A stretch of DNA of 64,000 nucleotides from Paralithodes platypus. Its lineage: Eukaryota; Arthropoda; Malacostraca; Decapoda; Lithodidae. The position numbers and the translations under genes are program-made. The notes under the pieces were generated by a model that ran no database searches, was not told the origin of the DNA, and was given only the letters and a program-made list of their open reading frames with translations. Shown here in pieces: positions 10,010 through 21,221 of the stretch (the stretch's first letter is position 1; each line of letters begins with the position of its first letter). The stretch covers positions 690,052-754,051 of the forward strand of contig JAVRFV010002373.1 of NCBI GenBank assembly GCA_032716605.1, in the 5' to 3' direction.

Positions 10010-10182
10010 ATTTACTTTTCTAGTTTCCTACGGACCTCCATCAAATTAAAAAAAACATCCATTAAATCCCCTTTCTATATTAATTTGTAAATTTTTCGGT
10101 AGAAAAACTTCCCGGCTGAAGGCCGGTTCTTCCAACATTACAGACTCACTATCGTTCGCCAGGGAAAAAATTGACACCTAAA
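10010..10182 (+). repeat. Dispersed repeat R1, copy 5, left part
   Basis: R1 sequence up to GACACCTAAA, where it is interrupted by the poly-T end of LINE-A copy 1. The remainder resumes at about 11786. Confidence 0.75.
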
Positions 10183-11785
10183 TTTTTTTTTTTTTTTTTT
10201 TAAGAGACAATGAACGGAGGAAGGAAAAACACAGATAAAACAAAAAGGTCCATGTGCCTAAAGGCATCCTCCATTCATAAAATGTTTGTAACAACTGGAT
10301 TTAAACATTTGTTGATTGTAAGTTTGTGGAAAGCAATTCGAGGGAAGTGAATTCCAAAGAGTAGTATTGGGGATAATGAATTCTGATAAGCATAAATTGT
10401 CTGCATTGTGGAGGAGAAAGTGTAAATTCATGGGCGCTCTCAGCTGCCCTAGTTCTACGGGAAATTGTATGTGTGAGAGGGCACAATTGAAGCAAGTTTC
10501 CTCGGAACAATTGCTGTGAAAATATCTGTAGAATAATGCAAGGGATGCAACGTTTCTTCGTTAGGCTAATTGTAGGAAGGTCCTGTGTAATTGCAGGGTT
10601 ATTTGATTAATCTAATAGCTTTATTTACGGAATTTTGTCCAACTGCCTCATGCAACACTCCACTTCCACCCACAGAGGTGAACAGTAATCCATCTGAGAG
10701 CGCACATGACTTTTATATATTACGGCCAACTGCTCGTCAGTGAAGAATTCTCGAACTCTGTACAGGAGTCCCAGTTTTTTAGAGGCATTCTTAGCATGCT
10801 TCTAACATAATGTGTCCAGCTCAAGTTATTAGTTAATTGTACACCGAGATGTCAATACTAGGGGAGTGGGAATATTTACATCATTAAAAAATATATTGGG
10901 AGTCAGTGAGATTCTGTCTTAGAAAATTGATGTAATTGGTTTTCTGTGCATTACAAGGAAGACTAGATTCTCTTGTCCCCCATTCATAATTCTAGAAAGG
11001 TCCCGTTCAGAGAAATTGCAGTGTTTCTGTTTTTGAATTTATAAGATCGGGTTGGGTGAAGAATTAGGTAAGGTGTTGAAGGAAGTGTGGAGTGTTGATC
11101 ATCTGCGTATGAATACCACAGATTTCCTAAACTGGTAGAATAGAATCATTGATATGAATAAACGGAAACAGAGTTGGGGCCAAAACTGATCCCTGGGGGG
11201 AACACCGCATTTATGGTTGAGTGAAATTGAGAATAAAGCCATCTACCATTACACGTATTTTTCTGTTATGAAGATAAGAAGAAATTATGGAACTAATGAT
11301 GCAAGGCCATAGTGTGACATCTTCGACAATAAGGATTGATGCCAGACTCTATCAATATTAAAGGCCTTTGATATCTCCAGTGAAAAATGTGTTTCACCAT
11401 GTTGGTCTGTAGCTTGGTGATTTGATGCGTAAGAAGGCTTAAGAATGTCTCAGTTGATCGACTAATCGTATAAAACCATATTGCCTATCACTGATTAATT
11501 TATTATTCTCCAGATGCTTAATTATGTGATTATTTAATATAATTTCAAAAACTTTGCCAAGAGTGGAAGTTATAGCTATTTGGTCTGTTTGATGGATCTG
11601 AAGAGGCACCTTTTTTAAAAAAAACATCCATGGATGTTTGCTCTTTCCAGGGTACTCGGGAAGCATGAGGTATTTTGAGTACACAGACGGAAAATTTGCC
11701 AACAGGAGCGAGCACCAAGGAGCAATTCTTAAGTACTATTGGAGGAATTTCATCTGGACCAGGAGCCTTATCTACTGATAATAGC
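10183..11785 (-). mobile_element. LINE-A copy 1, 5'-truncated, decayed
   Basis: A minus-strand non-LTR retrotransposon fragment with a 19-T run (10183-10201) as its poly-A tail. It is homologous along its length to the longer copy at 16086-18930. Short reading frames retain the reverse-transcriptase start (DKAPGPDEIPPIVLKN) and the ISDRQYGF segment. Many indels break the frame. It is inserted in an R1 repeat whose two halves flank it. Confidence 0.8.
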
Positions 11786-11925
11786 ACGAAAGGTCTAAAT
11801 ATTGACGAAGAAATAGGGCGAAAGGTCTTGAAATCGACTAACTAATGGGGCAAACATCTTAGCATCTAAAAACTAATGGGGCTAAACATGAGGGAGAAAG
11901 TGGTCCAGAAAACCGGCCCATCCCC
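11786..11925 (+). repeat. Dispersed repeat R1, copy 5, right part
   Basis: Resumes with AGCACGAAAGGTCTAAA and ends CATGAGGGAGAAAGTGGTCC. Together with 10010-10182 it forms one R1 copy split by LINE-A. Confidence 0.75.
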
Positions 11926-12039
11926 CCTTAAGGGGTTAATTTCGCGCCATTGATCCCTATTTATTTTCGTTATATTCAGCGCGCTGTGTTTTTCCGAGCC
12001 TCATTTGCATAATTGAATAGAAAATATGTGTTCGGGTTG

Positions 12040-12251
12040 AGCCGGTATCACACGAGAGCTTTTATAGTCAACATTCAATGATCAATATTTTTCTGGCAAC
12101 ATTTCTTGAATATTTTGCACTGGTGCCGGAAACTAGACTGATGATAGATGAATTTAGGTGACCGAAATATTATATATGTTGACCTCATAAGCTGTCAGAC
12201 CAGTGTTGAAAATAAATGTTGAGTGAAAAAGTGCTCGTGTGATACCGGCTT
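12040..12251. mobile_element. MITE G1 copy 2
   Basis: Begins AGCCGGTATCACACGAGAGC and ends with the inverted GCTCGTGTGATACCGGCTT. The interior is homologous to 7619-7831 in reverse order. Confidence 0.75.
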
Positions 12252-12279
12252 TAGGCTCGATTTTATTAGTATTAAAGCG

Positions 12280-12475
12280 TGATGGAGATCTAGGGAGGAA
12301 ACTAAAACACCCCCCCATAATCCCAAACTAAATATCCCCCTTAAGGGGACATGGGCCAGTTTTCTGGACCACTTTCTCCCTCATGTTTAGCCCCATTAGT
12401 TTTCAGATATCAAGATGTTTGCCCCATTAGTTAGTCGATTTAAGACCTTTCTCCCCATTTCTTCGTCAAATAGGA
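12280..12475 (-). repeat. Dispersed repeat R1, copy 6 (partial)
   Basis: Minus-strand 3' half, with GACCACTTTCTCCCTCATGT and TAGCCCCATTAGTTTTC landmarks. The hairpin end is missing. Confidence 0.7.
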
Positions 12476-12479
12476 TATC

Positions 12480-12715
12480 AAATATATGGTTGTGCCATCA
12501 GAGTGAAAAAGGGGAGGGAAAGACGAGGAAGAAAAATTGTTGGAGAGGTTTTTGGTTAGATACCAGAAAGTTTGGGAAGAGCTAAAGTTGGATAGTTTAG
12601 TGCATTTATCATTGATGAAAGAGTGCTTGGCAAGTCGAAGATTTTTTTTTGGCTTGATTCCGGGCAGAAACATAGGAAGAATGAGATTCTTGCATTTTAA
12701 GGCGTCGGTACCGTT
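12480..12715 (-). pseudogene. LINE fragment (pre-RT region)
   Basis: Minus-strand translation gives a continuous stretch containing FWYLTKNLSNNF and SSSSFPPLFHSDGTT. This resembles the linker before the reverse-transcriptase domain in jockey-like LINEs. It is short, truncated at both ends and not a host gene. The clade assignment is inference. Confidence 0.5.
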
Positions 12716-13195
12716 TGAATGCTTCCTCCCTGTTGCGGAGGAGGAATTCTTACCTCTTCTGTCCACCATGCTGTACCTTTCACTCCCCTCCCTCTTCTCC
12801 TCACTCCACACACCTCCTCACATGCTGCACAGATCTCATCCTTAAACACCTTGCTCATCTCCTCCACTTCCTCCATAACTTCCAGGTCGAACCCACCTAG
12901 TCGTCTTTCCACTGCTCTCCTGTACTCCTCCCTGACTTCCTCCTCCTGCAACCTCTCCACCCTCCTCACCATTCCACCCTCCTCTCGCCTCCCTCCAGCT
13001 CTCCTCACCCACTTCTTGTATCCTAACCTTAGCTACCACTACATAATGATCAGACAGACCCCCTCCAATACCCCTATACACCCTAGCATCCATCACAGAT
13101 TTCTTCATTCGTTCATCCACACATACATAATCAATCAATGACTTTCGTTCCACCACTGTCTTATCCTTCATCGTCAACATCCGTTTCCACATGTA
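12716..13195 (-). pseudogene. LINE fragment (endonuclease C-terminal region)
   Basis: Minus-strand frames encode RKSLIDYVCVDERM, then GGLSDHYVVVAKVRI (the SDH motif that ends APE-type endonucleases), then an Arg/Glu-rich linker containing VREEYRRAVERRL and CGVRRRGRG. At least one frameshift separates the two frames. This is an old fragment of an APE-type non-LTR retrotransposon. Confidence 0.6.
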
Positions 13196-13246
13196 CCTAT
13201 ACTCCTATACTCCATGTTAAAATAAGTGTCAACCCTCGAAAAATTC

Positions 13247-13444
13247 GGTAAGATTAGGAGTAGTGGGCGTACCACTACCAACATACACCATAACTCATCT
13301 ATAAAACATGAACCTAACCAAACAACCTAACCTAACCTAACCTAGTATTCATGTAGTACTAGGTTAGGTTAGGTTAGGTTAATGTTTTATAGATGATTTA
13401 TGCTGTATGTCGGTAGTGGTACGCCCACTACTCCTAATCTTGCC
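13247..13444. mobile_element. MITE T1 copy 1 (8-bp TSD, CCTAA apex)
   Basis: A 198-bp palindromic element with terminal inverted repeats GGYAAGATTAGGAGTAGTGG continuing into GCGTACCACTACC. It is bounded by a perfect 8-bp duplication AAAAATTC (13239-13246 and 13445-13452). The centre holds CCTAA pentamers, a short spacer, and TTAGG pentamers in inverted order. An 8-bp duplication is compatible with hAT-, P- or Merlin-type elements. No transposase is encoded. Confidence 0.9.
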
Positions 13445-13452
13445 AAAAATTC

Positions 13453-13837
13453 TATTAAGGGAGATACAGAACCTAGAACCTGTAACCTGTAATGATATTT
13501 GTCCAGGGTTTCCCACAGACGCCACCCCGCTAGGTCAGCAATGTTGATACTATAATTGAGGAGCGCTTTTATCGTAGATATTCGACTATAGCGCCCTCTG
13601 CCTTTCTCTATGTGAACTAATGATCAACACGTCACTATGTTTCTGCCATATTATTGGTTATTTTTTTGTATACGTCACCATACGTCACGGTATTGAAGGA
13701 GTCACCCAATCATGGATTAATATACGGACAATTACGTCATTTTAGTCAGCCAAGCTTACAAGTCTATTTTGATGAACGCCCTGTTCAACATGCTACAGTT
13801 AATCATAGTGTAAATTTCGTAGATCCAGATAACAATG
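13453..13837. other. No gene seen
   Basis: Unassigned sequence. A 66-residue ORF (13654-13854) runs into TTAGG repeats and has no recognisable features. Confidence 0.4.
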
Positions 13838-14015
13838 ATGTTAGGTTAGGTTAGGTTAGGTTGAAAAACAAGAAAACCCGAGCCAACTTCTTTTTTGCAC
13901 TTACTGTCTTTTATGCAGCTGAAAAATCTTAAAATCCGAGCCAACTTTTGCCAAAACTTGGCTCGGGTTTTTTCATTTTGGGGTTTTCTCAAGTTGAAAA
14001 ACAATAAAACCCGAG
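13838..14015. repeat. TTAGG run and CCCGAGCCAAC repeats
   Basis: Four to five TTAGG pentamers (13840-13861) are followed by three diverged copies of AAAAnCCCGAGCCAAC (two exact, one with ATCCGAGCC). An inverted GTTTTTGGCTCGGG-type copy near 13955-13975 gives a hairpin-prone segment. Confidence 0.65.
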
Positions 14016-14284
14016 CCAACTTTCATCATAAAAGCCATTATATCGCCTGTTTATGTCTTTAACCCCACATTTTCCCAGATCTTCATATTGGCGCCGTGTC
14101 TTAAGATCGTTGGATAAAGGGGAAAACGATTTTTGCGGAGGTTAAAACTAATGTCAATCACTATATATTGATGCAAATAAACTAAAACTAAAACAAAATA
14201 ATGAAAATAATTGGTGGGTGGTTTCCTTAATATTTTCCCCCTTTTCTTACGTGGTTATTGATCACTAGTCCCACATCAGGTACC
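14016..14284. other. No gene seen
   Basis: AT-rich sequence without recognised features. Confidence 0.4.
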
Positions 14285-15515
14285 AGCCCTTCTAGGGTCT
14301 TAAATATAAAACACGTACCGGGTATATCACTAGGTAACGCTCTCGTCGTCTCTGAAGGGAGTAGAGTTGCAACTCCTTCAGGCGTTCCCAGTAATTCATG
14401 TGTTGGAGACCCCAGATCCTGCTGGTGAAGGTCCTCTGTAGAGACTCCAGCTTGACGATGTCACCTGTCTTGTGGGGAGTCCATAGCTGGCAGCAGTACT
14501 CCACTTTTGGGAGGACCAGGGCCGGCAAGAATGTAGTTACCGGGTGTACCGCCCGTCTTGTTTACACTACGTGGACGCTCACCATCATGTTCCCGTCTAT
14601 TTTGACTGCCTTTGGATACAAAAATACATTACCCTAACCAAACAACCTAACCTAGTATTATAGATTTATAAGTACCAGGTATTTATTTTATTGTAAGTAT
14701 TTATAGATGATTTATGTTGTATGTCGGTAGTGGTACACCTGGTAACTACATCCATCCCCCAGGGCCTTCCAGAGTGTCAGCATACAGGCCCTCTCTGGTT
14801 TGGAATGTCCTAGAATCCATCCTGTGAGTCTCCTAGCTGTCTCGGTGGTTAGATTGATGTGGCGAGATAAAGTTCCATCGGTACTCATTGTAACTCCCAG
14901 GTCCCGCACATGTTCTTTTCGAGTAATGGTTTCTTTATTGACCTGGTAGCTGGTGCCCTCTTTGATGGTTTGTAGAGGGCCGTACCTTAGCAATTCAAAT
15001 TTCTCGCCGTTCATTATCATGTTGTTGGAATCTGCCCAGTCCAGAAGGCGATTCAGATCCTCTTGTAGCAGGGCCACATCGTCAGCTGTCTCTATCCTCC
15101 TCATTACTCTTGTGTCGTCTGCAAATGAGGTGGCCTGGGAGTGCTGGAGTTCATGATCAATATCCCCTATCATGATGAGGAACAGAAGTGGTCTAGTGCA
15201 GACCCCTGCGGAACACCACTTATTACTTCGCTTGGGTCTGAAAGGTGTCCTTGGACCGATACTCTCTGTTCCCTATGAGTTACGAAGCTGTGCAGCCACT
15301 TACCGAGGTTTCCTCCTATACCTAAATTTTTCAGCTTGTGTACGATGAGGCTGTGATCTACTTTGTCAAATGCCTTGGCGAAATCCAAGTACAGTATATC
15401 ACATCGACGTTCTTGCCCTTGCTGATGTCTTCTAGTAGGGCCTCCTGGTGGGTAAGTAGCTGCGACAGACAGGATCGGCCCTTTCTAAGCCCATGCTGCC
15501 CCTCGTTGAAAGCGT
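14285..15515 (-). mobile_element. LINE-C, decayed reverse transcriptase fragment
   Basis: Minus-strand frames show, in order, GLRKGRSC-type sequence (15515-15430), MDFAKAFDKVDHSL, ISGVPQGSALD, SFADDTRVMRR (the RT active-site FADD), the thumb region, and LPKVEYCCQLWTPHKTG with the C-terminal LQRTFTSRIWGLQ. The order matches a CR1/jockey-like APE LINE. It is broken by frameshifts and split between the thumb and C-terminal parts by MITE T1 copy 2. Confidence 0.8.
14524..14758. mobile_element. MITE T1 copy 2 (8-bp TSD) inside LINE-C
   Basis: Bounded by CCAGGGCC at 14516-14523 and 14759-14766. Left terminus GGCAAGAATGTAGTTACC is inverted at the right as GGTAACTACATCCATCCC. Inner blocks GGGTGTACC and CTACCGACATAC match copy 1. 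The centre has CCTAACCAAACAACCTAACCTA. Collapsing one duplication makes the two LINE-C coding pieces adjacent, which supports the boundaries. Confidence 0.85.
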
Positions 15516-15624
15516 AGAGATCCAATATTGGAAGTTAGGAGGTGGAGCGAGGGAGGCTGGAGGGGGGTTGGGGAAGGGGGTGCAGTGCTGCCAAATCCCG
15601 ACCCCAATGAAATATAATATGTGC
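15516..15624. other. No gene seen
   Basis: G-rich stretch (GGAGGGGGGTTGGGGAAGGGG) between LINE-C and the T1-related repeat. Confidence 0.4.
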
Positions 15625-15815
15625 GGCAAAGTAAAGTTATATGAAGAGTTGGGTGTGTCGCTTTGTTTACATGGCTAGGCATGTAAAACCCCCCTCAACC
15701 TATTGTTGTATCCCACGGCAGTCAAAATAGACAGGAACGTGATTTTGAGCATTGAGTAATGTAAACAAAGCGGGCGATACGTCCCAATACTACATCCTTA
15801 CTCTTTAGTCCTTAC
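15625..15815. mobile_element. Diverged MITE T1-related copy
   Basis: The right half, read on the minus strand (GGATGTAGTATTGGGACG, then CGCCCGCTTTGTTTACA, CCTGTCTATTTTGACTGCC), matches the left half of MITE T1 copy 2. The left half carries an inverted TTGGGTGTGTCGCTTTGTTT. Exact ends and target duplication are not clear. Confidence 0.6.
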
Positions 15816-16082
15816 CATACTTTTTGTTGTTGAATACAGACTACAGAACCGTACAGTTAAGGTTTAGGTGAAATCACCACGGTTGACCTGGGGATCCACC
15901 ACTTTTACACTTCCTCTCATAATTGAGGTCGGGCTGTGTGGTATAGGGTCCTAGGAGGCTCATCTGGCATGTGCTCAGCCTCCAGGATTTCATCTAGCCT
16001 CCATTTGGTCTTGAATGCTTCTGTACTGCACTCAGTCATGTCTCTAACTGATCTAAAACAACACCCAGCACACAATATCATG

Positions 16083-16085
<3 letters not shown>

Positions 16086-16118
<33 letters not shown>

Positions 16119-18930
16119 GACAATGAACGGAGGAAGGAAAAACACAGATAAAACAAAAAGGTCCATGTGCCTAAAGGCATCCTCCATTCATAAAATGTTT
16201 GTAACAACTGGATTTAAACATTTGTAGATTGTAAGTTTGTGGAAAGCAATTCGAGGGAAGTGAATTCCAAAGAGTAGTAGCTCTGGGGATAAATGAATTC
16301 TGATAAGCAGAAGTTCTGCATTGTGGAGGAGAAAGTGTAAATTCATGGGCGCTCTCAGCTGCCCTAGTTCTACGGGGAAAGATGTGGAGAGGCGGCACAA
16401 TTGAAGCAAGTTCCTCGGAACAATTGCTGTGAAAATATCTGTAGAATAATGCAAGGGATGCAACGTTTCTTCGTATGGCTAATGTAGGAAGGTCCTGTGT
16501 GATTGCAGGGTTATTGATTAATCTAATAGCTTTATTTTGAATTTTGTCCAACTGCCTCAATGCAACCACTCCACTTCCACCCCACAGAGGTGAACAGTAA
16601 TCCAGCTGAGAACGCACATGACTTTTATATATTACGGCCAACTGCTCGTCAGTGAAGAATTCTCGAACTCTGTCCCAGTTTTTTAGAGGCATTCTTAGCA
16701 ATGCTTCTAACATAATGTGTCCAGCTCAAGTTAGTAGTTAATGTTACACCGAGAATGTCAATACTAGGGGAAGTGGGAATATTTACATCATTAAAAAATA
16801 TGGGAGTCAGTGAGATTCTGTCGGTTAGAAAATTGAATGTACTTGGTTTGCTGTGCATTAAAGGAAACTAGATTCTCTTGTCCCCATTCATTAATTCTAG
16901 AAAGGTCCTGGTTCAGAGAAATTGCAGTGTTTATTTTTGAATTTATAAGATCGGGTTGGGTGAAAGAATTGGTAAATGTGAAGGAACTGTGGAGTGTTGA
17001 GTCATCTGCGTAGGAATGTATTGGATTATGAGTGGTAGATATGAGATTATTGATATGAATGAGGAACAGAGTTGGGGCCAAAACTGATCCCTGGGGAACA
17101 CCAGCATTTATTGAGTGAAATTGAGAATAAAGGCCATCTACCATTACACATATTTTTCTGTTATGAAGATAAGAAGAAATTAGTGGAACTAATGATGCAA
17201 GGCCGTAGTGTGACATCTTCGACAATAAGGATTGATGCCAGACTCTATCAAATGCCTTTGATATATCCAGTGCTATTGTATGTGTTTCACCATGTTGGTC
17301 TGTAGCTTGGTTGATTTGATGCGTAAGAAGGCAAAGAATGTCTGCAGTTGATCGACATTGTCTAAAACCATATTGCCTATCACTGATTAATTTATTATTC
17401 TCCAGATGCTTAATTATGTGATAATTTAATATAATTTCAAAAACTTTGCCAAGAGTGGAAGTTATAGCTATTGGTCTGTAGTTTGATGGATCTGAAGAGG
17501 CACCTTTTTTAGAAACTGGATGGATGTTTGCTTCTTTCCAGGGTACTGGGAAGCATGAGGTATGAGTACACAGACGGAAATTTTTTGCCAATACAGGAGC
17601 GAGCACCAAGGAGCAATTCTTAAGTACTATTGGAGGAATTTCATCTGGACCAGGAGCCTTATCTATTGAGAGATTCTGCAAAATAGTTTTGACATGTCTG
17701 GTGTGGATCTTAAGTGAGGGAATTTCAGGCGAATTAAAATTAAGTACAGGGACATCTTGATTTATTTCATCTAAGGTTGAGTTGGTGGAGAAAATATCCG
17801 CAAGAAGGTTAGCTTTACCTCGTGGGTCACTTACAAGATTGCCAGTCGGAGATTTTAATGGTGGAATGGATGAAGCAGTAGTGAAGTTGGATTTGAATGA
17901 GTTAAGAGTAGACCAAAATATTTTGTTATCATTTGGATTATTTAGAAGTTTATTTGCCTGCTTATGGAGAAAGTTTGATTTAGTTAGGTTTAATACAGTT
18001 TTGGCATGATTTCTGATGTTTCGAAAGTAATTAAAGGCTTCATGTGTGTTTGATCTTGTGTATGCATTGTAGGCTATTGCTTTTTGTTCAGTTACTCTAG
18101 CACAATTATGGTCAAACCATTTAGGTGAATTAGATCTTTTACTGTACTTTTGATGAGGAATGAAAGTTTCCATTCCAATTTTTACAAAATCTTGTATGTG
18201 GCTCAAGGTGGAGTGTGCATCATTCGAAAAGAAAGAGGTCCAGGGAATATCAATAAAGAAACTTTGAAGACCCTCCCAGTCTGCCCTATCGTAATGCCAT
18301 TTAGTCACCAAAACAGGTTCAGAGTGGGAAGGTGTGGTAGGTGATAGACAGGTGGCCTGTATCAGACAGTGATCAGAAGATCCAAGCGGGGACCTCACTG
18401 TAACATCATAATTTTCTGAATTGGTTGTTAAAAAAGTCCAGTAGGTGGGAATTATGATTAGGATTATCTGGTACACGGGTGGTGGGTTGGTTGACTAGTT
18501 GAGTGAGATTAAATGAGTCTGCAAATAGCTCACATTCAAGACCAGCATCATCAGTCCTGGCTGAATGAGTGAGCCATTCAACATTATGGACATTAAAATC
18601 ACCCAACACAGTGATTTCAGAAGAAGCATTTAAGTTGAGGACACTGAGTTGTGAGGACAGAGAATCAAAAAGACTTTGCTCTGGAGGAGTATTTGGGGAA
18701 CGGTAGATGCAACATATGTATTTAAATTTACCAGCAGAAATTAATTTGTATATAGAATAATCAAAATAGGGACAATTGAAACTAGTAACCTCCTCCAGGG
18801 AAATTTCAGATTTTGCGAAGCAACATACACCACCTTTAGGTCTGAAATTTTGGAGCAGTTGATAACCTGGAAAATTAAATCTAGATGTGTCAGATGTGGA
18901 TGTTACTTGAGTCTCTGTCAAAAATACTGT
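16086..18930 (-). mobile_element. LINE-A copy 2, 5'-truncated
   Basis: The longest copy of an APE-type non-LTR retrotransposon. The poly-A tail appears as a T run of about 28 nt (16087-16114). Minus-strand order is: the distal part of the endonuclease (GGVCCFAKSEIS, VLGDFNVHNVEW, SSDHCLIQ), the linker (SPKWFDHNCARVTEQK), the RT, and the C-terminal domain (LDYCSPLWGGSGV). The 5' end stops within the endonuclease and abuts LINE-B. Two frameshifts (about 18400-18480 and 16700-16790) break the ORF. Confidence 0.9.
16791..18476 (-). pseudogene. LINE-A reverse transcriptase ORF (561 codons)
   Basis: An open frame covering the end of the endonuclease, the linker and most of the RT. Visible RT motifs are SIDKAPGPDEIPP, GASSDPSNYRPIAITST, ALDISKAFDRVWH (catalytic Asp), NAGVPQGSVLAPTLF and HSYADDSTLHSS (catalytic YADD). 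It would copy its own RNA into target DNA by target-primed reverse transcription. A frameshift at the 3' end disconnects the C-terminal domain (16171-16713), and the 5' end is missing, so this copy is not autonomous. The LDISKAFDRVWH signature suggests a jockey/CR1-like clade, which is inference. Confidence 0.85.
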
Positions 18931-19457
18931 CATCTCTCCCTCCCTGCCCACCCTAAACCAGCTTCCAAGTTCCAGAAGCACATTCATACTCGTATCTCTC
19001 GCCATTCCATCCAATCACTCAACGACAACACGCAGTTGCAGGCACAACCTCCCGAAATACATCCTTCTGAATTCTCCCTTCATCGCGAGGACAAAGTCTA
19101 CCTGGCCAGTCTGAGATGTGGGCACCATCCAGCTCTTCTGAGCTATCAGAAGAGACTGGATGGCTCCGTCGATGACACCTGCCCAGGATGTAAAACAGCA
19201 CCCCATACCATTAAGCACATCATAGAAGACTGCATTCCACACAATCGCTTACGCCAACAACATAATCGTCACTCCTTGAGAGCCCTGTGGGAAAGCCTGA
19301 TCGTGGCCATGGGCTGTTCGGCCAGGCAGCCTAGGGAACAACAATGACAACAACAACTGATCTATGGAGACAGTTGAAAAGCCCGGCTGCCTGGGTCCAG
19401 TGCTATTGAAGCTTTCTGCCTGGATTGTCTTCAGCCTTTACATACATACATACAAGT
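18931..19457 (+). mobile_element. LINE-B 3' fragment
   Basis: Plus-strand ORF ending near 19347. It encodes the C-terminal cysteine/histidine domain typical of jockey-like LINE ORF2 (RCGHHPALLSYQKRLD, then CPGC-x10-H-x4-C). The stop is followed by a 3' UTR containing CTGTTCGGCCAGGCAG just before it, AACAACAATGACAACAACAAC, and a terminal CATA repeat (19438-19453). The 5' part is absent, having been replaced at the junction with LINE-A. Confidence 0.75.
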
Positions 19458-19461
19458 TTAA

Positions 19462-19935
19462 CCCCTAAAAATCGGGTCCTTTTGTAACTACTACCTGCCA
19501 AGCGGGCAGATTTACCCTAAACGAGCTTCATTCCATGCTATTTTTAATGCATAAAGAAGAGCCAGAGCGTAATACAATTATGTATCCGTGAAAGGGCGAT
19601 AATAGAGCTTTCCAATGACACCTGAACCATCCTGGTACGACCACGGGTTCTCTTGCAACGATGTTGCTACACGAAGGGAAAAAACTTAAAATACAGTAAT
19701 TTCCTCAGTTTTTACCCTGTCTCGTGGGACCAGGAATGTGTAGATGTGTGGTGGGGGCCTCAGTGGCGGGACTATGTCCATGCCGAACGGTCAGAGCCCG
19801 CCTGCGGTCCTCCCACCGCGTGGACTCTCTCTCAGAGCTGATAATGTGCTCAACATCTCATATGACTTAAGGCGGGACCCGCTGTTTAGGCTATGGTTCT
19901 CTAACCGACTTAAGGCGGGACCCGCTACTATAGTG
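19462..19935. mobile_element. MITE PB2 copy 1 (TTAA TSD, piggyBac-like)
   Basis: Flanked by TTAA at 19458-19461 and 19936-19939. The ends read CCCCTAAAAATCGGGTCC and, inverted, CACTATAGTAGCGGGTCC. The interior shares, in reverse orientation, GTGTCATTGGAAAGCTCT and neighbouring blocks with the element at 47135-47613. The GCGGGACCCGCT motif is duplicated near the right end. No transposase is present. Confidence 0.8.
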
Positions 19936-19939
19936 TTAA

Positions 19940-20215
19940 AGACCGTTTGTCCACAGAGACTGTGGTTACAGTCTCACGTCCTAAATGGCAGCTTTCCAGG
20001 CGACCCTGTCAAGGGCTGCCTCTGTTGTCAAGTTCTTTATTTTGAGATCAGACCGGTGTACCCGAGCCCACGTCATTCTAGGTCCACCCCTACGCGCAGC
20101 TCCCCTCACGTTCATAGTCCGGCATTTCTTCACTCAGTTCTGATCAACCATTCTCTCCACATGTCCAAACCAACCAAGTCGGCTCGTGCGCATCACTTCA
20201 CTGACACTCCTAGGC
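19940..20215 (-). pseudogene. LINE 3' fragment (WFGHVERM type)
   Basis: The minus strand reads SASRLGWFGHVERM, then ARRGGPRMTWARVHRSDL and EAALDRVAWKAA. This is the characteristic C-terminal tail of a widespread group of arthropod LINEs. It is short and contains stops. Confidence 0.6.
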
Positions 20216-21221
20216 CCGAATTCAGAACAGTGGTTTAAACCTCCTCGCTGGTTTAAACACGAGATTGAAACTCAATCCAGGACTATCGGTATTCAGAATA
20301 AAATCCTGAGCCGCTTCTCCAGTCAATCCGCGGATTACTCAATCCGAGGTTTAAACCTGCGGGAGAGTAGGTTTGAAGTTAGATCGAAGTTATAAAAACC
20401 TCAAATTACTTATAATAGCTTACACTAAACCATAAGGAATCCATAATATAAATTAATAAAGACTGGCACTGACTATTTGCAGTCATTCTAAGCAAGGATT
20501 TATATAAATAATGGATGACAAGTGTAAGAATGTATCTCGGGCAGTCAATCGGAGGTTTAAACCAGCGGGAGGCTTGACAGACGATCGATCGAAGGCTTCC
20601 TACTCGCAACTAAAATGTCTTATTATTACTTCCAACTAACACAAACTGTCATTAAACCGATTCTATTATATTGTAAAAAACGGCAACAATTTTTACATTA
20701 CGTTGGAAATTGTTTAAGCATACGAACAAATAAATAATAAGTGCCAAGGGAAAAAAGCATCGCCGTAGCCTAATCACTGATGTGGTTATTCGATAATAGT
20801 TGTAAGTGTCTTGATAACCTGAGATGCCTCTATGCTGAATAAAAGTAATTTTATAATTAAATGTCCACGAACATATATTATATATGTTAGTATTTTATTA
20901 GTTTATCATAGAACCAATAGTACTAGTTCACTACATGTTGCACAACAAATAGACTATAATTATTCACTGTATCCATGCAGTTATTAATCCTTTGTACTAA
21001 TTAAAATATATAGCTTATATAAATAAGGAATCACAAGTGAACCATTGTCTTCAAATGCATTTAACAAGTAGCCTAGGATAAGAGAGATAATTTGTATGAG
21101 TTGTTTTTTCCATAGCCTAGTAGGTTGCAATGCTGCATAGTTTAAATCACGAGTCACATTGGTAACGGTTTTCGCTTACATACTTAATGGTTACAAATTA
21201 TTTCAGTTGAGCTATTTATCC
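20216..21221. other. GGTTTAAAC-containing segment and AT-rich spacer
   Basis: GGTTTAAACC-like motifs recur at about 20232, 20248, 20350 and 20548. The arms around 20216-20400 and 20520-20600 look partly inverted. The rest is AT-rich and I see no gene in it. Confidence 0.4.

Noticed and set aside
13320..13380. True chromosome-end telomere
   Set aside because: The TTAGG/CCTAA runs are short, inverted about a centre and enclosed within a MITE with target duplications.
20216..20600. MITE bounded by GGTTTAAACC motifs
   Set aside because: Motifs recur, but no consistent terminal inverted repeats or target duplication could be defined by eye.
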